The notes: generated from the letters alone by a model not told the origin. A stretch of DNA of 7,983 nucleotides from an archaeon (GCA_013139905.1 WSZW01000007.1:1-7983), one strand, 5' to 3'; shown: positions 1-5,835, numbered from the stretch's first letter. A program made the numbers and translations.

Positions 1-185
1 AGGTCTCTTAATTCTATTTCTTTTACTTGTATGTTTTTAAGATCGGTTTTTATTTTGTCAAGATTGGTTTCTAAATCGGTTTTTTCATCTTTGATATTGG
101 TCATTTCACCGCGAACGTCTTTAAATATTTCTGTTATTTCTTTTTCTTTGTTTTCTGTATTTTTATTGTCTGTATTGTCTGCCAT
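1..185 (-). CDS. Partial coiled-coil-like hypothetical protein (N-terminus)
   Basis: An open frame starts at ATG 185-183 and runs off the left edge, giving 61 complete codons. The protein begins MADNTDNKNTENKEKE and is almost entirely charged or polar (K, E, D, N, T), with spaced I/L/V residues suggesting a helical coiled coil from about residue 17. No cysteine, membrane segment or signal peptide is visible, so the seen part looks cytoplasmic. The start is supported by a good Shine-Dalgarno sequence (GAGGTG, 198-193 on the minus strand) seven bases upstream. The gene diverges from moxR across a 118-bp gap. The family cannot be named; low-complexity helical sequence like this matches many unrelated proteins. 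The reading frame and start are fairly sure, the function is unknown. Confidence 0.75.
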   Translation of the reverse strand, partial: MADNTDNKNTENKEKEITEIFKDVRGEMTNIKDEKTDLETNLDKIKTDLKNIQVKEIELRD

Positions 186-192
186 GAACAAA

Positions 193-198
193 CACCTC
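193..198 (-). promoter_or_regulatory. Shine-Dalgarno site of the left-edge coiled-coil gene
   Basis: CACCTC on the plus strand reads GAGGTG on the minus strand, complementary to the archaeal 16S 3' end, with a 7-nt spacer to ATG 185. It fixes the start of the left-edge gene. Confidence 0.7.
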
Positions 199-226
199 GT
201 TTTTTATTTAATTTAATTAATCATTG

Positions 227-257
227 TATAAAATTATATATACACATAGTATATATA
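227..257. promoter_or_regulatory. Divergent TATA-like promoter elements
   Basis: The 186-303 gap between the divergent left-edge gene and moxR contains several TATA-like runs. TATAAAA at 227-233, read on the minus strand as TTTTATA, would put a transcript start near 204, giving a short leader that contains the GAGGTG Shine-Dalgarno. On the plus strand TATATATA at 250-257 would start a transcript near 278, about 25 nt before the moxR GTG. The whole gap is AT-rich, so exact box assignment is uncertain. Confidence 0.4.
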
Positions 258-303
258 AGTTACATAGGGAGAACAAATTATTTTAGAAAAATAGAAAAAA
301 TAC

Positions 304-1311
304 GTGATTTTTATCGATAAACAAGAACTTGAAAAATTAAGATTGGAAATAGTGCAAAATGTTGCAAAAATAAATATTATGAAAAATGAAGTTAGTAAGA
401 TATTTATTGGGCAGAAAGATGTTTTAAACGCGGTTATTACTTGTATGCTTTCTCGTGGGCATATATTGCTTGAAGGTGCTCCTGGTTTAGCTAAAACGCT
501 TTTGGTTATGACGCTTGCACGTACGGTTAAGGGTGCTGATTTTAAAAGAATTCAGTTTACTCCGGATTTGCTTCCGGCAGATATAACGGGGATTACTGCT
601 TATAGTCCGGATAAAGGGTTTTATACGGTGAAGGGTCCTGTTTTTACTAATTTTCTTCTTGCGGATGAGATTAACCGGGCACCGCCTAAAGTTCAATCTG
701 CGATGCTTTCTGTGATGCAGGAGCGTCAGGTTATAATTGGTAAGGAAATTTTTAATTTGGCTGAACCGTTTTTTGTTCTTGCGACTGAAAATCCTTTAGA
801 GCAGATGGGTACGTATCCATTGCCTGAGGCACAGATTGATCGGTTTTTATTCAAGGTTTTTGTAGATTATCCGGCTAAAGAAGATGAACTTATTATTGTT
901 GAAAATAATTCGATGACTAAGAATTTTGAGGCGGAGAAAATTACGGAAGTTTTTGATGCTTTTGATTTTCCAAAGATGCAGGCGCTTGTTAAGAAAGTAT
1001 ATTTGGCTCAAGAAATTAAGGAATATATTGTGAATATTGTGGATGCTACGAGAAATCCGGAAAATTATGGTATGGAATATGGTAAGTATATTGATTGGGG
1101 GGGTTCTCCTAGGGCTTCTATTGCGCTTTATATTACTTCAAAAGCGGCGGCTTTTTTGAAAGGTAGGCCTTATGTTTTGCCTGAAGATGTGCGTGAGGTT
1201 GCACCCAACGTTCTTAGACACAGAATCATACTTAATTATGAAGGAAAGGCAATTGAGCTTGATACGGATGAAATTATTAAGGAATTACTTCGAAAAGTGC
1301 CGGTTCCTTAA
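304..1311 (+). CDS. MoxR-family AAA+ ATPase
   Basis: A 335-residue MoxR-type AAA+ ATPase, a family of hexameric chaperone-like ATPases that mature or remodel partner proteins, often with VWA-domain partners. Visible motifs: Walker A GAPGLAKT (58-65), Walker B LLADEINRAP (118-127), sensor 1 in VLATENP (158-164), the arginine-finger region LPEAQIDRF (173-181) and sensor 2 GGSPRAS (266-272), followed by a helical lid to the C-terminus. Length and motif order are normal for the family, and no membrane segment is seen. The start is GTG at 304, the first possible one because an in-frame TAG lies at 292-294. It has no convincing Shine-Dalgarno; ATG 379 (residue 26) is an alternative that would still keep the whole ATPase core. 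Unusually, no DUF58/VWA or transglutaminase partner follows; the next gene is convergent. Family call very sure, start less so, substrate unknown. Confidence 0.95.
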   Translation: MIFIDKQELEKLRLEIVQNVAKINIMKNEVSKIFIGQKDVLNAVITCMLSRGHILLEGAPGLAKTLLVMTLARTVKGADFKRIQFTPDLLPADITGITAYSPDKGFYTVKGPVFTNFLLADEINRAPPKVQSAMLSVMQERQVIIGKEIFNLAEPFFVLATENPLEQMGTYPLPEAQIDRFLFKVFVDYPAKEDELIIVENNSMTKNFEAEKITEVFDAFDFPKMQALVKKVYLAQEIKEYIVNIVDATRNPENYGMEYGKYIDWGGSPRASIALYITSKAAAFLKGRPYVLPEDVREVAPNVLRHRIILNYEGKAIELDTDEIIKELLRKVPVP

Positions 1312-1316
1312 TGTGT

Positions 1317-1326
1317 CAGTTTTTTT
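1317..1326 (+). terminator. Possible T-tract terminator of moxR
   Basis: CAG followed by seven T (1320-1326) begins 8 nt after the moxR stop, in the 45-bp gap before the convergent diphosphatase gene. Archaeal termination commonly uses T-runs without a strong hairpin. T-runs are frequent throughout this AT-rich window, so the call rests mainly on position. Confidence 0.35.
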
Positions 1327-1356
1327 ACACGCGTTAGAAGGTTGTTAGAAATAGAA

Positions 1357-1911
1357 TTAAAGATTTGTTGTTGCCCAATTAGTGAATTTTTTGATTGCCA
1401 TTTGTCTGTGTGAACTTTGGTTTTTTGAGTTGGGATTTTCTGCCCATGTTTTGGTTTCGTTTTTTGGGATAAATATTGGATCATAACCAAAACCATCTAC
1501 TCCTTTGGATTCTAGTGCAATTGTTCCTTGTTTTTCTCCGGTAAATATTTGTGGTTTTTTGTTTGGTTCTAAATATACTATGACTGCTTTAAATGTGGCT
1601 TTTCTTGTTTTTATTTTATTTATTAAATTTATGATTCCAATATATCCGATTTTATCATAAACCCAATGAGAATAAGTTCCGGGGAAATTGTTTAATGAGT
1701 CTATAAAAAGACCCGAATCTTCAACAATTACTGACATTTTTAGTTTATTTACGGCATAATTTGCTTTTGTAATTGCTATTTCTTGTAATGATTCGCTTCT
1801 AGGTTCTTCAATTTCTATGTTTTTTTGTATTATTTGAATGTTTGTTTTTTCAAGTATTTTTTTTAGTTCTAATACTTTGTTTTTGTTTCCTGTTGCAAAT
1901 GCGATTTTCAT
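1357..1911 (-). CDS. rdgB: XTP/dITP diphosphatase (RdgB/HAM1 family)
   Basis: A 184-residue nucleotide-sanitising pyrophosphatase that hydrolyses non-canonical purine triphosphates (dITP, XTP, ITP) to the monophosphate and pyrophosphate, keeping them out of DNA and RNA. Visible family motifs: N-terminal ATGNKNK (6-12), ESLQEIAITKA (40-50), the VEDSGL metal/catalytic segment with Asp65 (63-68), FPGTYS (76-81), GFGYDPIF (140-147) and SHR (167-169) near the C-terminus. Full length for the family. Small departures are TKTWAE where TFAE is usual, and SKNQSSHR in place of EKNxxSHR. The ATG at 1911 lies about 26 nt from a TATA box (1933-1940), which fits a leaderless mRNA, and no Shine-Dalgarno is seen. 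It is convergent with moxR and apparently monocistronic. Identification is firm. Confidence 0.95.
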   Translation of the reverse strand: MKIAFATGNKNKVLELKKILEKTNIQIIQKNIEIEEPRSESLQEIAITKANYAVNKLKMSVIVEDSGLFIDSLNNFPGTYSHWVYDKIGYIGIINLINKIKTRKATFKAVIVYLEPNKKPQIFTGEKQGTIALESKGVDGFGYDPIFIPKNETKTWAENPNSKNQSSHRQMAIKKFTNWATTNL

Positions 1912-1932
1912 AAATTTATTTTATTTTTTATG

Positions 1933-1940
1933 TATATAAA
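1933..1940 (-). promoter_or_regulatory. TATA box of the diphosphatase gene
   Basis: TATATAAA on the plus strand reads TTTATATA on the minus strand, the archaeal consensus, and lies at -29 to -22 relative to the ATG at 1911. Transcription would then begin at or next to the start codon, implying a leaderless transcript. Confidence 0.65.
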
Positions 1941-1978
1941 TTAGTTATTTTGTTTTTATTTTTTGGTTGTGAGTTAAT

Positions 1979-2019
1979 CATACGATAATAATTATGTTTT
2001 AATTTTGATTATTCGTATG
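1979..2019. repeat. Imperfect inverted repeat / hairpin
   Basis: CATACGATAAT (1979-1989) pairs with ATTATTCGTATG (2008-2019) as 11 base pairs with one bulged T (2012). Inside it AATTA (1990-1994) pairs with TAATT (2000-2004) around a TGTTT loop. It lies on the upstream side of the diphosphatase promoter and about 285 bp before the membrane ORF. It could be an operator for a dimeric regulator or an RNA hairpin; chance is possible at this AT content, although the GC-containing CATACGA core makes it less likely. Confidence 0.4.
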
Positions 2020-2304
2020 CACTATAAGGTATTAGTTTTTTATAATGTATTCATTATTTTTTTGATAATTTAAATTTGTGAATTATATATGTAATATTTT
2101 ATAATTTATTTAGTTTATTATTTAAGTTATATTAGATACGTTAGGACAAAGTATATATATCGTTTTTGACTATTATACTTTTTTGTTATATTTATATGAT
2201 TATATTGCTGTGTTCAAATATATTCGAGATGTTTGAATAGTTAATAATGATATGTTTTTTTTGGTTGTGTGGGGTGTATCTTAAACTATATAAGGTAATG
2301 TTGT

Positions 2305-2571
2305 ATGTTAAAATTTGAAATTCCAACAAAAACAATTGAAGATGCATATTTATTTAATCAAAAAAAAATTGATTTAAATTATGGACATACTCATAGGTAT
2401 AATGGTAGGGTTACTTTTTTCCCGTTAATATATGCAATAATTCTTTTTTTATCAATTCTAGTATCTTCTGTTATGTTTGGTTATGTTTCGAAACATAAGA
2501 AAAATCATAGTTTTTTGCATGAAGCAACTACTCAAGGTAGTGCTATGGAGGTGTTAAAATGCAATTTGTAG
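2305..2571 (+). CDS. Small single-span membrane protein, unknown function
   Basis: An 88-residue frame beginning MLKFEIPTKTIEDAY. Residues 1-37 are polar and mixed-charge, a single hydrophobic helix spans roughly 38-62 (VTFFPLIYAIILFLSIL onward), and a basic stretch SKHKKNH (64-70) follows. By the positive-inside rule that basic flank would tend to be cytoplasmic. No known family is recognised. The start has only a weak GGT upstream, and the nearest TATA-like sequence (2286-2292) is too close to produce a transcript containing ATG 2305, so a more distal promoter would be needed. The last codons contain the Shine-Dalgarno of the SEC-C gene, and the two frames overlap by 13 nt, suggesting translational coupling. 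The clear membrane segment argues for a real gene, but it could be a chance frame in AT-rich DNA. Confidence 0.55.
   Translation: MLKFEIPTKTIEDAYLFNQKKIDLNYGHTHRYNGRVTFFPLIYAIILFLSILVSSVMFGYVSKHKKNHSFLHEATTQGSAMEVLKCNL
2547..2553 (+). promoter_or_regulatory. Strong Shine-Dalgarno of the SEC-C microprotein
   Basis: GGAGGTG with a 5-nt spacer (TTAAA) to ATG 2559 is the longest anti-16S match noticed in the window. It lies inside the end of the upstream frame. It is the main evidence that the short downstream frame is translated. Confidence 0.8.
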
Positions 2572-2687
2572 AATTAGGTGATGTCGATGTATGTACTGAA
2601 AGTGAAGAACTTAAATTTGTTCCGGAAGATGCATGTCCATGCGGTTCGGGTTTAAGTTACGATGATTGTTGTGGATTGTATGATTAA
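2559..2687 (+). CDS. SEC-C zinc-motif microprotein (42 aa)
   Basis: A complete 42-residue frame, short enough to be missed by most gene finders. Its C-terminal half holds a SEC-C motif, CPCGSGLSYDDCCG (residues 26-39), with the four cysteines C26, C28, C37 and C38 that chelate one zinc in SecA tails and YchJ-type proteins. The wording GLxYxDCCG followed by Y is closer to the YchJ/UPF0225 N-terminal motif than to the lysine-rich SecA form. An extra Cys lies at position 12. The rest is acidic (VELGDVDV, ESEE, PEDA), with no membrane or signal segment. A strong Shine-Dalgarno supports the start, and the frame overlaps the upstream membrane ORF by 13 nt. SEC-C motifs act as protein- or ribosome-binding zinc knuckles; no enzymatic domain is present here. 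Its partner is unknown; the coupled membrane protein is one candidate. A truncated remnant of a larger SEC-C protein is possible but less likely given the intact start signals. Confidence 0.85.
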   Translation: MQFVELGDVDVCTESEELKFVPEDACPCGSGLSYDDCCGLYD

Positions 2688-2714
2688 TGTTTAAACTTGT
2701 CAAGTATGTCTTTT

Positions 2715-2735
2715 GTGCGAATCTGTTCCTCGTAC
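2715..2735 (+). repeat. Small stem-loop upstream of the long hairpin
   Basis: GTGCGA (2715-2720) can pair with TCGTAC (2730-2735), six pairs including one G-U, around a 9-nt loop. It lies 28 nt after the SEC-C stop codon and just before the long hairpin, so both may belong to one folded 3' UTR or small RNA. The stem is short and may be incidental. Confidence 0.3.
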
Positions 2736-2741
2736 AATCAA

Positions 2742-2795
2742 GTATGTAAGAATCACAACAGTAATCTATTGGTTATTGTTGTGTTCTTTACATAC
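2742..2795. repeat. Long near-perfect hairpin downstream of the SEC-C gene
   Basis: Two 25-nt arms (2742-2766 and 2771-2795) flank a 4-nt loop (TATT, 2767-2770). From the base, GTATGTAA pairs with TTACATAC exactly. Then GAA pairs with TTC if one T is bulged on each side (2753 and 2787), and CACAACA pairs with TGTTGTG. The tip GTAATC pairs with GGTTAT, including two G-U pairs. About 24 of 25 arm positions pair. The G-U pairs are best formed in plus-strand RNA, which is also the transcription direction of the genes on both sides. It may be a transcript-end hairpin, a processed small RNA or a miniature inverted-repeat element. No T-run follows immediately; TTTTTT occurs about 26 nt later, at 2821-2826. 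Confidence 0.75.
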
Positions 2796-2800
2796 CATTA

Positions 2801-2824
2801 ATTATGTGTTTTATTATGTGTTTT
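2801..2824 (+). repeat. Tandem 12-bp duplication
   Basis: ATTATGTGTTTT occurs twice back to back (2801-2812, 2813-2824), starting five bases after the long hairpin and ending in a run of six T. It looks like a replication-slippage duplication. The T-runs could also serve as archaeal terminators for the membrane ORF/SEC-C transcript. Confidence 0.7.
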
Positions 2825-2992
2825 TTACGCATTTAAATTTTTTGTGCGTGCATATAATTTGGATGTAGTTGTGTGTGGTTATTATGCATAAAAAATTGAT
2901 TTTTTGTTTTTGAAAATGGATGGCTCTGCGGCGATATTTAGGGGATATTTCAAAGTACAATCGGAATAATTTTAATAATTTCGATATGTTGT

Positions 2993-2997
2993 GGAGG
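2993..2997 (+). promoter_or_regulatory. Shine-Dalgarno of the surface-protein gene
   Basis: GGAGG lies 11 nt before ATG 3009. It decides the start: the in-frame GTG at 2991 overlaps this site and would add six polar, acidic residues (MEAEIN) in front of what is otherwise a normal signal peptide. Confidence 0.6.
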
Positions 2998-3008
2998 CAG
3001 AGATTAAT

Positions 3009-5798
3009 ATGAATAAATTTAGTAATGTTGTTAGCAGATATCAAAAATATTTTGTTTTTATTACAATTATATTTTTTGCACAGTTAATATTTTTTTCGCA
3101 AAATTCTTTTGTATCTGGGGTGCCTGCAGGCCCTATGGTGCTTTCGGGTAATATTTCTATTAATGATGTTCCTGCACCTAAAGGGACGCTTATCGAGGCA
3201 TGGATTGAAAATGAAAAAAAGGGACATACAATAACTTCTTTAATTGGTCAATATGGTGATAGGGTGAGTAATCAGCTTATAGTTACATGTACTGGCGATA
3301 ATATTATTACATTCAGGGCAAAACTTCCCGGTGAAGATACTTATGCTGTTAGTGAAGCGACACTTGAATGCATTTCTTGGGAATTAAAATCGAATTATGA
3401 TCTTGATTTTATTTGGGATGGGGTTATTGAATGGAATAATCCACCAGTTTCAAATGAGGTGATAATAACGCTTGAGGAAGATGATGATGTGGGTGTGGTT
3501 CTTGATTCTAATGATGATGATGGAGATACATTAACGTATGAAATTATTGATAGTCCATTGCATGGTAGTCTTTCCGGTGATATGCCTAATCTTTTGTATA
3601 TTCCGGATCATAATTATTTTGGCGAAGATAGTTTTAGTTATAGAGCAAATGACGGAATTGATGATAGTAATATTGCGATTGTAGATATTACAATTACTCC
3701 CGTAAATGATATTTCGATTACTTATAATTTAAGTGTATTTACAAGTGAAAATACTTTAAAAACTATAATTCTAAGTGCTTTTGATGCGGATGGAGATGAT
3801 TTATCATATCATATTGTTTCGGATGTGATTAATGGAGATATTAGTATTTTGAATAATGTTGTGACTTATGTTCCTGATATGAATTATAATGGCGTTGATT
3901 TATTCACATTTAAAGTAAATGATGGTGCGGTTGATAGTAATGTGGCGACGATATCGATAACTGTTTCATCGGTTAATACTGCGCCGGTTGTGAGTGATAT
4001 GCCTGATGTTTCTTTTTTGGCAGGAGGAAGTATAACTACGTTGTGGACTTTGGATTCTTATGTGTTTGATGTGGAAACATCTGATGATGAATTAATTTGG
4101 TCTCATACGGGTGGCAATCCTGTTTCAATTATTGTAAATTTGAATCGTACTTTGTCTATAAGTGCTTTGCCAGATTGGTCTGGTAATGAAACAATAATAT
4201 TTAGTGCATTTGATGGGAATTTATCGGATAGTGGAAATGTTATTGTTTCTGTGAGTTCTGTTGATGATGAAACAATTCCTGTGGGACCGCCAATTTTGCC
4301 GGCATTATTTTTTGGAACAATAATGATAAATGGTGTTCCTGCGCTTGTGGGTACACAAATAACATCCTATGTTGGCGGAGATAAAAGAGATACATTTACA
4401 ACTACTGCTTTAGGTGTTTATGGTCAAAAGCCATATAATCGTTTTATTATAAATGGTGATTCGTCCGATATTGGTAAGATTGTAGAATTTTATGTGGATG
4501 GCAATCGTTCCGATCAAACATCAATTTGGGGTAGTGGTGATATAATAGAACATAATCTTGAGTTTATTTTTGATGTTTTTTACGAACCAATTGCACCGAG
4601 CATTTTAAGCATTGGTCCTACTGGCGTTATTTTGGAAAATCGATTTAATATAACGACTATAACTGATATGAATGCATCTTGTAGGTTTGATTATTCTAGT
4701 AAAGATTACGAATTTATGAATTATGATTTTGAAACAATGGATGGTATTTATCATAATTACGAGGTATATAGTTCAAATGGAAATTATACTGTTTATGCAC
4801 GTTGTATGAGTGGCGGGTTGGTTTCAAATCCTATTAATATAACGGAATTTGTTGTATCTGCATCTGTAGCGGATTATGCGCCTATGATTGTTGATGCCAA
4901 TATAAGTGTTAATAATGAAACTGCATTAAATGGTTCTGTAATATATGCATATATTGATGGTGTTTCTAGAGATAGTGCTGAAGTTATTGATGGACGTGTG
5001 AATTTAACGGTTTATGGAGATGCAGCTGATATTGGTTCGGATGTTGTATTTTCTTTAAAAATTCCAGGTCTTGAAAATAAGTCTGTATCATTACAGAATT
5101 TAAGTTGGATAAATGGTTCTTATGTATATGATAATTTGACATTTGAAGCGCATGATGTGAAATTAAGAGATATTTCAAATCCATCAACTATAGTTTCCGG
5201 TTCTAATGTTGAGATTCTTGTTGTTCTTGAAAATACTCAAAATACAAATGAAACAGTTAATGTAAGTTTTTATGTTGATGGTGTTTTTTTGGGTGTAGCT
5301 GAATATACTCTTGAATCTTATGAATCAAAGACTGTAAGTTCTGATTGGATTGCAAGTGGTGTTGGTATTCATAATTTATCATTTAGGGTTTCTTTTGAAT
5401 TTGATCAAAATCAATTGAATAATTTTATTAAATCACAAATTAGTGTAACTGCTAAGGATACGAGTTCTTCTGGTGGTGGTTCAAGTACAACGTTTACTTT
5501 TTTTGGTGGGACTACCGATATGAATGTGTCTAATTCTACTGTCGAAAATATTACTGATACTGATGATGATGGCGGGATTGGTGAGGGTGACACGGATAAT
5601 GAATTTAAAATTTTAGATGATGTGGTGGATGGTTTTAATCCGTTGAATTTATTGGAAAATAAAACGGGTATGGAAAATGATACAACTACACCGACGGGTT
5701 TTTCATTTGCAAATCCAGGAACTTTTGCGATTACGGCATTTGTGTTAACAATTATTGTATTGTTAGGTGTTCGGTTTTTGATAATGGCTAGGATTTAG
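3009..5798 (+). CDS. Modular membrane-anchored surface protein with cadherin-like and CARDB domains
   Basis: A 929-residue exoprotein (numbering from ATG 3009). An N-terminal signal peptide has basic residues (RYQKY) before a hydrophobic core, with probable cleavage near residues 36-40. Domains in order: repeat A1 (about 42-135); three cadherin/Ig-like repeats (about 144-234, 235-324 and 325-420), the first two with the DGD and NYFGEDSFSY / NYNGVDLFTF wording of calcium-binding cadherin-like modules; repeat A2 (431-525); a module with a Cys558/Cys599 pair (526-618); repeat A3 (622-715); a CARDB-like domain (716-816); a Gly/Ser/Thr/Asp linker (817-896); and a C-terminal transmembrane helix (about 898-926) ending LIMARI. 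A1, A2 and A3 share a pattern of the type I-N-x-V-P-A followed by G-T and a G-x-Y-G-like segment. Only four Cys occur, probably two disulfides. About 26 N-glycosylation sequons are present. Likely an S-layer-associated or adhesive surface protein facing outward. No enzymatic domain is recognised. Confidence 0.9.
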   Translation: MNKFSNVVSRYQKYFVFITIIFFAQLIFFSQNSFVSGVPAGPMVLSGNISINDVPAPKGTLIEAWIENEKKGHTITSLIGQYGDRVSNQLIVTCTGDNIITFRAKLPGEDTYAVSEATLECISWELKSNYDLDFIWDGVIEWNNPPVSNEVIITLEEDDDVGVVLDSNDDDGDTLTYEIIDSPLHGSLSGDMPNLLYIPDHNYFGEDSFSYRANDGIDDSNIAIVDITITPVNDISITYNLSVFTSENTLKTIILSAFDADGDDLSYHIVSDVINGDISILNNVVTYVPDMNYNGVDLFTFKVNDGAVDSNVATISITVSSVNTAPVVSDMPDVSFLAGGSITTLWTLDSYVFDVETSDDELIWSHTGGNPVSIIVNLNRTLSISALPDWSGNETIIFSAFDGNLSDSGNVIVSVSSVDDETIPVGPPILPALFFGTIMINGVPALVGTQITSYVGGDKRDTFTTTALGVYGQKPYNRFIINGDSSDIGKIVEFYVDGNRSDQTSIWGSGDIIEHNLEFIFDVFYEPIAPSILSIGPTGVILENRFNITTITDMNASCRFDYSSKDYEFMNYDFETMDGIYHNYEVYSSNGNYTVYARCMSGGLVSNPINITEFVVSASVADYAPMIVDANISVNNETALNGSVIYAYIDGVSRDSAEVIDGRVNLTVYGDAADIGSDVVFSLKIPGLENKSVSLQNLSWINGSYVYDNLTFEAHDVKLRDISNPSTIVSGSNVEILVVLENTQNTNETVNVSFYVDGVFLGVAEYTLESYESKTVSSDWIASGVGIHNLSFRVSFEFDQNQLNNFIKSQISVTAKDTSSSGGGSSTTFTFFGGTTDMNVSNSTVENITDTDDDGGIGEGDTDNEFKILDDVVDGFNPLNLLENKTGMENDTTTPTGFSFANPGTFAITAFVLTIIVLLGVRFLIMARI

Positions 5799-5828
5799 GT
5801 GTTGTGTTATTTATTATGAAAAATGTGT

Positions 5829-5835
5829 AGGGTGA
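5829..5835 (+). promoter_or_regulatory. Shine-Dalgarno of the six-cysteine protein gene
   Basis: AGGGTGA with a 5-nt spacer to ATG 5841. It favours ATG 5841 over the in-frame ATG at 5823, which would contain this site inside its coding sequence. Confidence 0.65.

Larger units (their letters stand above)
1912..2304. other. AT-rich intergenic region with TATA-like elements
   Basis: No convincing gene is visible in this 393-bp gap. It holds the minus-strand diphosphatase promoter at its left end, an imperfect hairpin at 1979-2019, and plus-strand TATA-like runs. TATATATAT at 2152-2160 is preceded by a purine-rich GGACAAAG that could act as a BRE; TTTATATG at 2191-2198 is identical to the box upstream of the pilin-like gene; TATATAA lies at 2286-2292. 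Only the first two are far enough upstream to drive the ORF starting at 2305. A short inverted repeat TTCAAA (2213-2218) / TTTGAA (2232-2237) would lie in its leader. Assignments in such AT-rich DNA are tentative. Confidence 0.45.
2688..3008. other. Intergenic region with structured and repeated sequence
   Basis: This gap between the SEC-C gene and the surface-protein gene has no credible gene. Its first half is repeat- and hairpin-rich: an ACTTG-T-CAAGT dyad at 2695-2705, a small stem-loop at 2715-2735, a long hairpin at 2742-2795 and a tandem 12-mer at 2801-2824. The second half (2827-2990) must hold the surface-protein promoter; TTTAAATT (2832-2839) and CATATAAT (2851-2858) are weak TATA candidates, neither compelling. 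Confidence 0.5.

Noticed and set aside
31..216. Plus-strand open frame rich in S, F, V and L
   Set aside because: It is antisense to the left-edge coiled-coil gene, which has a good Shine-Dalgarno and natural charged composition; the hydrophobic product is what the complement of K/E/N codons gives.
2706..2801. In-frame continuation after the SEC-C stop (ATG 2706 onward, about 31 codons)
   Set aside because: It runs straight through the long hairpin, has no Shine-Dalgarno and encodes no recognisable motif; RNA structure explains the sequence better than coding.
2991..3008. GTG 2991 as start of the surface protein
   Set aside because: It overlaps the GGAGG site and adds acidic residues ahead of the signal peptide; ATG 3009 fits better.
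2814..3044. Minus-strand open frame across the surface-protein promoter and start
   Set aside because: No start signals, K/I/H/N-rich low-complexity product, and it overlaps the well-supported start of the surface protein.
4984..5187. Minus-strand open frames inside the surface-protein gene (also 5411-5593 and 5788-5973)
   Set aside because: They are antisense to a long, domain-consistent coding frame and have H/Q/N/P- or S/V-biased shadow composition.
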